DNA of 64,000 bases, from assembly GCF_020618415.1 (NCBI RefSeq), contig NZ_CP085345.1:434001-498000 (forward strand), read 5' to 3'. The notes under the pieces were generated by a model, which was not told where the DNA came from, did no database searches, and was given only the letters and a program-made list of their open reading frames with translations. Position 1 is the first letter of the stretch, and the number at the start of each line of letters is the position of its first letter. Below are positions 54,408 to 61,337 of the stretch, piece by piece. The DNA is from Cupriavidus sp. MP-37 (GTDB lineage Bacteria > Pseudomonadota > Gammaproteobacteria > Burkholderiales > Burkholderiaceae). Both the position numbers and the translations under genes were made by a program.

Positions 54408-54436
54408 ATACTATCTACTACTAGGTAGAGAGTCAA
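54408..54436 (-). promoter_or_regulatory. promoter P1 of module 1 with operator in the spacer
   Basis: TTGACT (54436-54431) and TAGTAT (54413-54408) are separated by exactly 17 bp. The spacer and edges hold an imperfect inverted repeat ACTATCTAC...GTAGAGAGT (54410-54433, one mismatch). A TetR bound here would block RNA polymerase directly. Confidence 0.75.
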
Positions 54437-54448
54437 GGAAAAACATTT

Positions 54449-54463
54449 CTATCGGGGCGATAG
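54449..54463. promoter_or_regulatory. upstream palindrome, module 1
   Basis: CTATCG-GGG-CGATAG, perfect 6-bp arms, starting 12 bp upstream of the -35 box. The same palindrome with a different spacer (AAG) stands at exactly the same distance in module 2. Possibly an activator site. Confidence 0.5.
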
Positions 54464-54536
54464 TCGTTCCCGATGAAGCCTTAAGTCCCTGTTTGAATAG
54501 GCTTTCCCTATCGGTGTGGCAATGCCTCGGGGAAAC

Positions 54537-54571
54537 AAAAAAACCGCCATGCGGCTTGCGCCACACGGCGG
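54537..54571 (-). terminator. intrinsic terminator of module 2
   Basis: On the minus strand CCGCCGTGTGGCG pairs with CCGCATGGCGG, followed directly by TTTTTTT. It lies about 30 bp after the tetR2 stop. Confidence 0.75.
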
Positions 54572-54603
54572 CTTCAGACGCGCCACTGATATCGCGCGCA
54601 AAC

Positions 54604-55170
54604 TCAGCCGGATACGGCCGCCATCAGGGTATCGGCGGCGGCTTCAACGCGGTCCGACGTGCCGAACAGGCGAGCCGCGATCAGCCCGCTCTGCAGCGAG
54701 CCGAATACCACCTGTGCCAGCCGCGCCGGCGGTACCGGGAAAGGCGTGCTGCGATGGGGCTGGGCCCGCTCCAGCAGCCCGGCCAGCCATTGCTCGTTCA
54801 GCAGGAAAAAGCCCTGCAGCATCTTGTGGACCGATTCGGGCAGGCATAGCGTCTCGGTCGACAGCATGCCGCACAGGCAGATCTGGTCCGAGCCGCAGCT
54901 GGCGCGGAATGGTGCCAGATAAATGGCGGCCTGCTCGGTGACCGGCAGGCTGGTGTCGATCGCGTTGATGCGCTCGGCCAGGCGGGCGCTGTATTCCTTC
55001 ACCGCTTCCTGGACCAGGTCTTCCTTGGTCGGAAAGTAATAGTGGATGCTGGAGGTCTTCACGCCCACCAGTTCCGCGAGGTCGCGGTAGCTGAAGCCGT
55101 TGAAGCCGCGCCGGCGGATCAGGATCAGGGTGTGCTCGAGCAATTGCTCGCGTACGGATTGGGTCTTCAT
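54604..55170 (-). CDS. TetR-family regulator, module 2
   Basis: A 188-aa TetR protein: HTH LILIRRRGFNGFSYRDLAEL and GVKTSSIHYYFPTKEDLV. Effector domain with Cys92, Cys98, Cys100 and Cys109 (SCGSDQICLCGML). It is very similar to tetR1 in the first 60 residues and less so afterwards, so the pair may share operators but differ in ligand. No ribosome-binding sequence precedes the ATG. A promoter with an operator in its spacer lies so close that transcription would start at or next to the ATG (leaderless). Confidence 0.9.
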   Translation of the reverse strand: MKTQSVREQLLEHTLILIRRRGFNGFSYRDLAELVGVKTSSIHYYFPTKEDLVQEAVKEYSARLAERINAIDTSLPVTEQAAIYLAPFRASCGSDQICLCGMLSTETLCLPESVHKMLQGFFLLNEQWLAGLLERAQPHRSTPFPVPPARLAQVVFGSLQSGLIAARLFGTSDRVEAAADTLMAAVSG

Positions 55171-55176
55171 GCAAGC

Positions 55177-55205
55177 AGTTTATCTACGCGAAGATAGACG
55201 CTCAA
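55177..55205 (-). promoter_or_regulatory. tetR2 promoter with internal operator; leaderless transcript predicted
   Basis: TTGAGC (55205-55200), 17-bp spacer, TAAACT (55182-55177), then 6 bases to the ATG at 55170. The spacer contains the inverted repeat TATCT-ACGCGA-AGATA (55181-55196). This is the same layout as P1 of both modules and predicts autoregulation. Confidence 0.6.
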
Positions 55206-55212
55206 GTTGAAA

Positions 55213-55249
55213 TGCCCCGAGGCTGGGGTAATTCCCTAGCCTCGGGGCA
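55213..55249 (-). terminator. strong hairpin between peptide 2 and tetR2
   Basis: Perfect 12-bp arms TGCCCCGAGGCT and AGCCTCGGGGCA with a 13-nt loop, followed on the minus strand by TTT. It would separate the repeat-protein/peptide transcript from tetR2. Confidence 0.6.
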
Positions 55250-55267
55250 CTGTGCACTACATGGGCG

Positions 55268-55369
55268 TTAGCCAGGCAGGACCTGCGCGGCGAAGGTAAT
55301 CATCGAGCCACTCGTCACGCAAAGTACCACCCATCCGCCAAGCAACAGGATGCTGTCACGCAAACTCAT
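55268..55369 (-). CDS. 33-residue single-span membrane peptide, module 2
   Basis: A 33-aa peptide: MSLRD, helix ILLLGGWVVLCVTSGSMITF, end AAQVLPG. GGAG stands 7 bases before the ATG. Same length and pattern as the peptide at 53414-53515, with conserved RD, LGGWV, LC, SGS, IT, AQ and LP. Located 72 bp after the module 2 repeat gene. Function unknown; candidates are a regulator of a membrane protein, a lipid-sensing peptide or a toxin-like peptide, none proven. Confidence 0.75.
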   Translation of the reverse strand: MSLRDSILLLGGWVVLCVTSGSMITFAAQVLPG

Positions 55370-55441
55370 GATGGACTCCATCGGACGGCGGCCACGGGCC
55401 GCCATCGTAAGTTGTGGGCCGCCGGCCGGTGCCGGCAGCAA

Positions 55442-55828
55442 TCAGGCCAGGGCGCCGTCGGTATAGGGGTCAGCCTTGCCGACGCGCGCGCCGTCCGTGT
55501 ACGGGTCGAAGCTGCGGGCCGGCTCGGCGGAGACGCCGCTGCGGTCCAGGCCAGCCACGGTACGGAAGCCGTCCGTGTACGGGTCGGTCTTGCCGACGCG
55601 TGCGCCTTCGGTGAACGGATCGAACTTGCCGCTGCGCGCGCCTTCGGTGAACGGGTCGAACTTGCCGGTGCGGGCACCGTCGGTGAAGGCATCGGCGTTG
55701 CCGACGCGGTAGCTGTAGCCGTACTTGTCGCCGGCGTTGTCCTGCACGCTGGCAGCCTGCGCGACACCGCCGACGAGCGCGGCGGCAAGGGTGGCGGCGG
55801 TAATCAGGGTCTTGGCGGTCTTGGTCAT
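55442..55828 (-). CDS. secreted TDGAR-repeat protein, module 2
   Basis: A 128-aa shorter paralogue of the module 1 protein: nearly identical signal peptide (MTKTAKTLITAATLAAA, VAQAAS), six repeats of the form P-(Y/F)-T-(D/E)-G-x-R and one LDRSGVSA insert. The first 75 residues of the mature part match module 1 closely; the difference is fewer repeat blocks. AGGAG with 6-base spacing precedes the ATG at 55828; the longer frame would run into the leader region and is rejected. Confidence 0.85.
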   Translation of the reverse strand: MTKTAKTLITAATLAAALVGGVAQAASVQDNAGDKYGYSYRVGNADAFTDGARTGKFDPFTEGARSGKFDPFTEGARVGKTDPYTDGFRTVAGLDRSGVSAEPARSFDPYTDGARVGKADPYTDGALA

Positions 55829-55905
55829 GATGGGCTCCTGGGTGCGATGGTTCGGCATCGCGTCAAATTCGGTGTGACTATCATTGGGTCGCTTTTCAGG
55901 CTCGC

Positions 55906-55919
55906 ATCTACTAGTAGAT
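55906..55919. promoter_or_regulatory. operator, perfect palindrome in the module 2 leader
   Basis: ATCTACTAGTAGAT is a perfect 14-bp palindrome. It is framed by CAGGCTCG and CGAGCCTG arms (outer stem), so in RNA it could sit in a hairpin loop. 77 bp before the repeat-protein start, at the same place as the module 1 site. Confidence 0.75.
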
Positions 55920-55934
55920 AGATTTCCGAGCCTG

Positions 55935-55956
55935 AAAAAATGACCGTTCAGGTCAT
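55935..55956 (-). terminator. attenuator-like hairpin plus U-run in the module 2 leader
   Basis: On the minus strand ATGACC-TGAAC-GGTCAT followed by TTTTT. It corresponds in position to the module 1 element; the stem differs in sequence but keeps pairing, a sign of selection on structure. Confidence 0.4.
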
Positions 55957-56023
55957 GCAATGGAATCGCCACATTTCCGTGCCTTCTTGCTTCCGTTGGC
56001 AGTGCAGCGGTGCCATGGACTGA

Positions 56024-56052
56024 ATGCTATCTACTGGTAGGTAGATAGTCAA
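56024..56052 (-). promoter_or_regulatory. promoter P1 of module 2 with operator in the spacer
   Basis: TTGACT (56052-56047), 17 bp, TAGCAT (56029-56024). The inverted repeat CTATCTAC-TGGTAG-GTAGATAG (56027-56048) fills the spacer with perfect 8-bp arms. Same geometry as the module 1 promoter. Confidence 0.78.
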
Positions 56053-56064
56053 GGAAAAAGATTT

Positions 56065-56079
56065 CTATCGAAGCGATAG
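56065..56079. promoter_or_regulatory. upstream palindrome, module 2
   Basis: CTATCG-AAG-CGATAG, beginning 12 bp upstream of the -35 box, exactly as in module 1. Confidence 0.5.
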
Positions 56080-56160
56080 CCGCCCTGCGCTCGCCAGGGA
56101 AAAGCGCTTCCGAATGAACAATTCTTCATTTGCAGAGCCCGGCCTGCTAGCCTGAATAAG

Positions 56161-57105
56161 ATGAGTCCTGATCCCCGCCCTCCTTCCCAAACCGCGCGTC
56201 ACCGCTGGCTGGCTGCGGCAGCAGGCATGGCCGTGGCCGCTGGGGTGGCGCGACATCTGCTGTTTCGTGCGCTGGAGCGCAAAGCCTTTGTCACGCCAAC
56301 GGATGAGACAAGCCGCGCGCAACCACCTGACAATTCCGCCCCTAAGGTGCGGCACGCCACCTTCGCCAGCGGCGACCGCATCCTGCACGCGGCCTTCATG
56401 CCGGTGGCAGACCCCGAAGCACCGGCCCTGATGGTGTGCCACGGCGACAACGAATGCCTGCCGGACTGGGCACCAGTGCAGGCGATGCTGGCCGATGCGG
56501 GCATCGCCTCCTACGTGTTCGATTACAGCGGCTATGGGCGCAGCACCGGACGGCCAAGCGTGCGTCGGCTGCGGCAGGATGCACTGGCCGCCTACCGGCA
56601 GTTCATCGCCGCCACGCCGCAATCGAAACGGCGCGTGGTGCTGGGACATTCGCTGGGCTCAGGCATCCTGCTGGATGTGGCGCGGCGTTTCGAGCCGCAG
56701 CCGGATGGCTATGTGATAGCCGCGGGCTTCAGCTCGGCGCGGCTGGCTGCGGTGCAGACCGGGCGCATCCCCGCATGGGCTGCGTGGCTGCTGCCGGATC
56801 CGTGGAACAACGCAGCGCGTGCGGGCAAGCTGGAACGGCCGCTGCTGGTGGTGCACAGCCGTGACGACGTGGTCATCGTGCCGCCCCACGCGGAACGCGT
56901 GGCAAGCGCTGCCAGGCATCTGCATGCGCTGGTCATGCACGAGGCCATGCCACACGATGCGGCCATATTGCCCGAGCATATCGAGACTTTCTGGCCGCCG
57001 ATCCTGCGCTTCATGCACGCGCAGGCGACTGGTCCGGAAGCGCCATCGCAGCAAGCACGCGATGCCGCTCCCATCAATGGCCGATCACATGGCCGATTAA
57101 TCTAA
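56161..57105 (+). CDS. alpha/beta hydrolase with N-terminal membrane anchor
   Basis: A 314-aa protein. An N-terminal hydrophobic stretch (WLAAAAGMAVAAGVARHLLF) may be an anchor or signal. The hydrolase part has MVCHGDNE (oxyanion loop), FDYSGYGRSTGRP, the elbow VLGHSLGSGI with the serine near 163, VVHSRDDVVIVP (acid) and AMPHDAAI (His). The pattern resembles the BEM46/FrsA group of serine hydrolases. Divergent from module 2, sharing its upstream region. Substrate unknown. Confidence 0.8.
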   Translation: MSPDPRPPSQTARHRWLAAAAGMAVAAGVARHLLFRALERKAFVTPTDETSRAQPPDNSAPKVRHATFASGDRILHAAFMPVADPEAPALMVCHGDNECLPDWAPVQAMLADAGIASYVFDYSGYGRSTGRPSVRRLRQDALAAYRQFIAATPQSKRRVVLGHSLGSGILLDVARRFEPQPDGYVIAAGFSSARLAAVQTGRIPAWAAWLLPDPWNNAARAGKLERPLLVVHSRDDVVIVPPHAERVASAARHLHALVMHEAMPHDAAILPEHIETFWPPILRFMHAQATGPEAPSQQARDAAPINGRSHGRLI

Positions 57106-57250
57106 CGTAGAGTCCCGCAAGCGGCAATCATCCTTGTGGGCGAGGCGCCACGGCCAAGTGTCCGAGGGACGCTTTCGCGATTTCTTGTCTATATTTGTCC
57201 TCATGGCGAAAGCCCGCAAACTCGCTGTTGACAGCACTGGAGGTACTGCC

Positions 57251-57535
57251 ATGCGTTGGCTTGCAAACTTGTTCAGTCCACCGACCCCGGAAAAAATCGC
57301 CGAAAGGGAACTGCAAGACATGAGGCTGACGCTATTCCAGGCCGAACGGCGCTTGCTCGAGGCACAGATGCAGGTCGCCTACTACCGCGACATGGTGGCG
57401 TTCCTGGAGGATGTCGCGGCCAAGGGCGTGGAAGACGTGGTCGACAAGCGCCGCGCCACGCCGCCGGCCATGCCCGAATTGCCGGCACGCACGCCCGGCC
57501 TGACCACGGTGCCGATCGTTCCGTCCGCAGCCTGA
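57251..57535 (+). CDS. small coiled-coil-like protein of unknown function
   Basis: A 94-aa protein. Residues 12-60 are a strongly amphipathic helix (PEKIAERELQDMRLTLFQAE onward) with heptad-like Leu/Met spacing, then a Pro-rich tail. GGAGG stands 7 bases before the ATG, so the start is well supported; an upstream ATG would add a basic 39-aa lead with no site. Family not recognised. Confidence 0.65.
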   Translation: MRWLANLFSPPTPEKIAERELQDMRLTLFQAERRLLEAQMQVAYYRDMVAFLEDVAAKGVEDVVDKRRATPPAMPELPARTPGLTTVPIVPSAA

Positions 57536-57655
57536 AGCAGACCCCATGCCGCGGCACGTGCCAGCGCACGCGGCAAGGCAGGTCCGGACCTGTGCGATAC
57601 TCGCGCTGCCTGACGCCCACATGGCGCAGGCAGACCACCCACAGGAACCGGCCCC

Positions 57656-58348
57656 ATGAGCGAACTGCTGCCCGCGATCGAAATTGAAACCGCGCCCAAT
57701 CCCGGCTGCGCCGTCATCTGGATGCACGGACTGGGCGCCGATGGCAGTGACTTCGCCCCGGTGGTGCCCGAGTTGCGGCTGCCGGCCTCGCCCGGCGTGC
57801 GCTTTATCTTTCCGCATGCCCCGGCGATCCCGGTGACCTGCAATGGCGGCTATGTCATGCCGGCCTGGTATGACATCGTTTCCCTCGATCAGGCAGGCCG
57901 GCGCGCCGACGAAGCGGGCATCCGCGCTTCCTGCGATGCCATCCGCGCGCTGATCGCACGGGAGAATGCACGCGGCATCCCGAGCGGGCGCATCGTGCTG
58001 GCAGGCTTCTCGCAGGGCGGCGCCATCGCCTACACCACCGGACTGACCCACGCTGAGCCGCTCGCCGGCATCGTCGCACTGTCCACCTACATGCCCGCAC
58101 CGTCGACGCTCGCTGCCGAAGTAAATCCGGCCAACGCCGCCACGGCGGTGTTCGCCGCCCATGGCACGCAGGACGAAGTCGTGCCGCTGGCGCTCGGCGT
58201 GGCCGCCCGCGATTTCGTGCAGGCGCGGCAGCATCCGGTGACGTGGCACACCTATCCGATGGGCCATTCGGTGTGCCTGGAAGAGATTGCCGATATCGGC
58301 GCCTGGCTGGCTGCGCGCTTTGCGCAGGCCGGCACGGCGTCCGCCTGA
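57656..58348 (+). CDS. estB: carboxylesterase/phospholipase-type alpha/beta hydrolase
   Basis: A 230-aa protein of the phospholipase/carboxylesterase family (acyl-protein-thioesterase-like). Seen: VIWMHGLGADGSDF (oxyanion), the elbow LAGFSQGGAI with the serine near 122, AAHGTQDEVVP with the Asp, and YPMGHSVCLEEI with the His. The YVMPAWYDIVS segment is usual for the group. Family members split short esters and some thioesters. Stands 120 bp after the coiled-coil protein gene; not clearly an operon. Confidence 0.87.
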   Translation: MSELLPAIEIETAPNPGCAVIWMHGLGADGSDFAPVVPELRLPASPGVRFIFPHAPAIPVTCNGGYVMPAWYDIVSLDQAGRRADEAGIRASCDAIRALIARENARGIPSGRIVLAGFSQGGAIAYTTGLTHAEPLAGIVALSTYMPAPSTLAAEVNPANAATAVFAAHGTQDEVVPLALGVAARDFVQARQHPVTWHTYPMGHSVCLEEIADIGAWLAARFAQAGTASA

Positions 58349-58405
58349 TCCCGTTCGCCAAGACTACGGCCGGCCCGCTGCGCCGGTCCGCACCAAGCTG
58401 CAAGC

Positions 58406-58774
58406 ATGACCCTCGCCCCACCCCGCCGGATCGATTTCAATACCCGCAAGGCGCTGCTGTTCGCGCTGGCCGCGGAACGCCTGTCGGCCTACTACGAACA
58501 CCGCAAGTGGATGACCGACGCCCAGGGCGCCACGCTGGCCGGCGAATGGCTGTCGCGCTCGAAGCTGCAGTTGCCGCTGTCGGAGCGGCGCCTGCTGTCC
58601 GAGCTGAGCGACCAGTTTGCGCGCCAGCTCGCCGAGACCCTGTCGCGTGAAGCCGGCCTCTACGCCGCGCACGAAATGATGGAAGCGCTCGACCCCAACT
58701 ACCAGTCCGCGTTCGCCTACGACATGCTCGAGGAATGCGAGCGGCTGCTGCACGAGCACGGCGTCACGGAATAA
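58406..58774 (+). CDS. conserved-looking cytoplasmic protein of unknown function
   Basis: A 122-aa all-helical protein with no signal peptide or membrane segment. It has an aromatic-basic SAYYEHRKWM stretch and an acidic C-terminal third (AYDMLEECERLLHEHG). It lies 57 bp downstream of the esterase gene in the same direction. I do not recognise it. Confidence 0.6.
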   Translation: MTLAPPRRIDFNTRKALLFALAAERLSAYYEHRKWMTDAQGATLAGEWLSRSKLQLPLSERRLLSELSDQFARQLAETLSREAGLYAAHEMMEALDPNYQSAFAYDMLEECERLLHEHGVTE

Positions 58775-58883
58775 GGACGACCGTCGCGGCCCCGCAAGGC
58801 GGCTGCGTTTGCAAAGGTTGACAATCGCCCGGCGTACGCGCGCTTAAACTTCGCGCACTGATGACGCCCCACTGTCCGCCACC

Positions 58884-59126
58884 ATGGAACGCAAGCACTG
58901 CCTGGCCTGGATTGCGCTGAGCATGATCACAGCAGCCTTGCTGACGCTGCTGTGCCTGATACTGAATGACCACGCCGAAACGCAGGCGCAGAAGCGCGTC
59001 GAGCAAATGGCTGTCCGCGTCAGGCCGGCAGGCACGCTGATTGAGGCAAATACCCCCTCGCCGTCGCCGCAACGGCTGCAGCCGGCCCCGCACGCCGAGC
59101 GGCTGCAGCAGGCCAGCGCCCGCTGA
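58884..59126 (+). CDS. small single-span membrane protein
   Basis: An 80-aa protein: MERKHCLAW followed by one transmembrane helix (IALSMITAALLTLLCLIL), then a polar Gln/Arg/Pro-rich tail. No family recognised. The sequence between it and the former gene carries no clear promoter. Confidence 0.5.
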   Translation: MERKHCLAWIALSMITAALLTLLCLILNDHAETQAQKRVEQMAVRVRPAGTLIEANTPSPSPQRLQPAPHAERLQQASAR

Positions 59127-59201
59127 GGCAGCGGCAGGCGCGCCCCGGCCCGCACTTCAGAACGACGACCAGGTAGTTAAGAAGGATTGCGATGCGGGCT
59201 G

Positions 59202-59231
59202 GAGCGCGGGCTTGAGTGTAGACCCGCGCTC
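59202..59231. terminator. perfect inverted repeat, terminator-like, no U-run
   Basis: GAGCGCGGG and CCCGCGCTC, 9-bp perfect arms, 12-nt loop, between converging genes. It could end transcripts from either side, but no T-run follows. Confidence 0.45.
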
Positions 59232-59274
59232 TCCCGGCAACTGCAAAGAATTGACAACGCGCTGGTCCGTGCGG

Positions 59275-60402
59275 TCATGCATCCTGCGCGGGCCATGGCA
59301 GCCCTGCCAGCGCTGCCAGCGCCTGGTAAGACGTCGCCAGGTGATAGGGCGAGGTCGACGGCATCTCCGCGCGCACCACGTCGCCGGTCGGCGCCAGGCA
59401 CTCATGCCAACCCTGCGCCGACAGGAAACGGCCGCGGAATTGCCCGACCCAGTCAGCCAGCGCGGCCAGCGACTGCGCCGACCCTTCCACGGCCAGCGCG
59501 CGCGCGAACTCCGTCTGTGCCCAGATGCGCTCGGTGCCGTCGATGCGTGCGCCACCCGCATCCAGCGCGGCGCACACACCCAACGTGCCCGCGGCCACGC
59601 CATGCTGCTGCGCGAAGGCAAAGGCGCGGCGCAGGTCGTCCGACAGCGGCAGGTCGCCAAACAACGCCGGCCTTGCTGCCACCAGCGAAAACCACTCGAA
59701 CTGGTGCCCGGGCTCGATGCGGTTGTCCGCGCTGCCTTGCGGCAGCTCCGCGACGCAGCCGCTGGCGGCGTCGACAAAGCGTTCATGCACCGCCATCGCG
59801 ATCTCGCGCAGCCGTTCCGCGTACCACTCGTCGCCGGTGGCATCGAGCGCGGCCAGGTAGGCCTCGGTCAGGTGCATGACCGGGTTCTGCAGCACGCCAG
59901 CCCCCTTGGGCCGGAAGTGCTCGGTCAGCGCGGCGTGGTACAGGCCCTGTCCGTCGGCGAAGCGGTCTTCGACGATATCGACGGTTTCATCGAGCACCTC
60001 CAGCGCATCCTCGTTGCCGAAGCGCGCGTAATACGCGGCGCAGGCGAAGATCACGAAGGCATGGGTGTAGAGGTCGCGGGTGCTGTCGAGCGGCGCACCG
60101 GCCGGGTCGACGCTGTAGATCCACGCGCCCTCGCCATTGCCGAAATAGGCCTGCAGCGAGCCGAACAGCGTATCGGCGTGCGCCTGCTGCCCCGCCAGCG
60201 AGAACACGTACAGCTGGCGCGCGCACGCCATGGCGCGATAGCGCGACGGCGGCAGCGGCGCGGCGCTGCCGCCGTCGAGCGCTTCATAGGGCAGCAACAG
60301 GTCGGGATTCCAGCCGGAGGCGGTCCACAGCGGCAGCACGACGGTGTCGTAGTGCGCCGTCAGGGCGGCGATCCGTTGGTTGAGCTCGGGCGAGAGGGGC
60401 AT
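59275..60402 (-). CDS. AGE-family sugar epimerase/isomerase
   Basis: A 375-aa (alpha/alpha)6-barrel protein of the N-acylglucosamine 2-epimerase family. Seen: a middle DLYTHAFVIFACAAYYA (usual conserved His), NPVMHLTEAYLAAL, EPGHQFEWFSL with the catalytic-type His/Glu, and the late RIWAQTEFARAL block. The YSVDPAGAPLDSTRDLY region is like mannose/cellobiose 2-epimerase relatives. ATG at 60402 chosen; the longer frame adds a Cys/Arg-rich stretch unlike the family. The substrate (mannose, glucosamine, other) cannot be decided. Confidence 0.8.
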   Translation of the reverse strand: MPLSPELNQRIAALTAHYDTVVLPLWTASGWNPDLLLPYEALDGGSAAPLPPSRYRAMACARQLYVFSLAGQQAHADTLFGSLQAYFGNGEGAWIYSVDPAGAPLDSTRDLYTHAFVIFACAAYYARFGNEDALEVLDETVDIVEDRFADGQGLYHAALTEHFRPKGAGVLQNPVMHLTEAYLAALDATGDEWYAERLREIAMAVHERFVDAASGCVAELPQGSADNRIEPGHQFEWFSLVAARPALFGDLPLSDDLRRAFAFAQQHGVAAGTLGVCAALDAGGARIDGTERIWAQTEFARALAVEGSAQSLAALADWVGQFRGRFLSAQGWHECLAPTGDVVRAEMPSTSPYHLATSYQALAALAGLPWPAQDA

Positions 60403-60536
60403 GTTCAGGCGACAAGATCCGGCGCGGCAGCTGCCGCAAAGGCCGTATCTTGCCACGGCGCGCCCGTAATGCCTCATGGCATTTACCGCGCACACTTGCT
60501 AGCATCAATGCGCCAACCTGCGAACGGGAGACACTC

Positions 60537-60785
60537 ATGTCGACCTTGCCTCTCACGCTGACCGACAATCATCGCACCCTGGTGCTCCATGTCCTCGAAG
60601 ACGGACCGGGCCAGTTCACCTGGCGCATCGTCATGGAAGAACGGTGCGGCGCTGCCGACGAGGACTGCACGGTCGCGGCACCAGGCACCTACCGCTCGTA
60701 TGCCGAAGCCGAAGCCGCATGCTGGGCCGCCGGCAACGGCATCCTCAACGGCCCACGCGCCGCAGGCGAACTGCGCATCACCTGA
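60537..60785 (+). CDS. small protein of unknown function
   Basis: An 82-aa cytoplasmic protein with a beta-rich start (TLVLHVLEDGPGQFTWRIVM) and an alpha-helical end. GGGAG stands 6 bases before the ATG. The Cys at CGAADEDC are spaced seven apart. Family not recognised. Confidence 0.5.
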   Translation: MSTLPLTLTDNHRTLVLHVLEDGPGQFTWRIVMEERCGAADEDCTVAAPGTYRSYAEAEAACWAAGNGILNGPRAAGELRIT

Positions 60786-61025
60786 TACCCGCAAAATTTC
60801 GCGATCCACTTGCACTACGCGCCGCGTGAGCTAGTCTGGAAGCGTGGCAGTGGCAACGCGGGCGATGCATTGCCCGCGATTCTTCGTTCCGGCCACGTCC
60901 CGGGCACGCGCTGCTGCCCGGTGCGCTTTTCTGCCACCTGCCTGTCATCTTCCTGGCCTTTACTGCCCTGGTCGCCATGCCGCCCCAAGAAATGGGTACG
61001 GTGGCCAAGGCCGCAGGAGCATGCA

Positions 61026-61304
61026 ATGGACAAGCCGGTCGTCACGCCCCAGCGCTTCGTTGAATTGATGAACGAACGCCTCACCAAGCACCCGCTGTTC
61101 CGCGAGGGCATGCGGGTCTACGCCATTCCGCAGCACAGCGATCATCCGCGCAGCCTGGTCTGCGTGGGACCGCGCGGCACCGAATGCGTATGCGCCACCA
61201 TCGAGAGCATCGTGCGCGGCGAATGCGAGGTGTTCCCCGACATCGGCCCGGACTGGCACCAACCGCCCCGGACCGCAACGCCGCCCGAGGTGCGGGCGCG
61301 CTAA
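61026..61304 (+). CDS. small protein of unknown function
   Basis: A 92-aa protein; the PVVTPQRFVELMNERL start, the GMRVYAIP and VCVGPRGTECVCA blocks give no known family. It ends in front of a perfect hairpin that closes the transcript. The start codon is not preceded by a strong ribosome site. Confidence 0.5.
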   Translation: MDKPVVTPQRFVELMNERLTKHPLFREGMRVYAIPQHSDHPRSLVCVGPRGTECVCATIESIVRGECEVFPDIGPDWHQPPRTATPPEVRAR

Positions 61305-61310
61305 GCGGAC

Positions 61311-61330
61311 GCGGCGCCGTATGGCGCCGC
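61311..61330. terminator. bidirectional terminator-like hairpin
   Basis: GCGGCGCC-GTAT-GGCGCCGC, 8-bp perfect arms, between two converging genes, with a short T-rich run after it on the plus strand. Confidence 0.6.
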
Positions 61331-61337
61331 TTGCATT

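Larger units (their letters stand above)
54211..54603. other. regulatory spacer upstream of module 1
   Basis: About 390 bp with no credible gene. In order from the start codon outward it holds a conserved leader, an operator, a hairpin with a U-run, a promoter overlapped by another operator, a further palindrome, and the terminator of module 2. Each element is listed separately. Confidence 0.7.
55829..56160. other. regulatory spacer upstream of module 2
   Basis: About 330 bp, clearly homologous to the spacer of module 1 in its element order. No credible gene; a short open frame from 55972 to the repeat-protein start is not supported. Confidence 0.7.

Noticed and set aside
54245..54436. 63-codon open frame through the module 1 leader
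   Set aside because: Crosses promoter, hairpin and operator elements and has no counterpart of similar sequence in module 2 beyond the first few codons.
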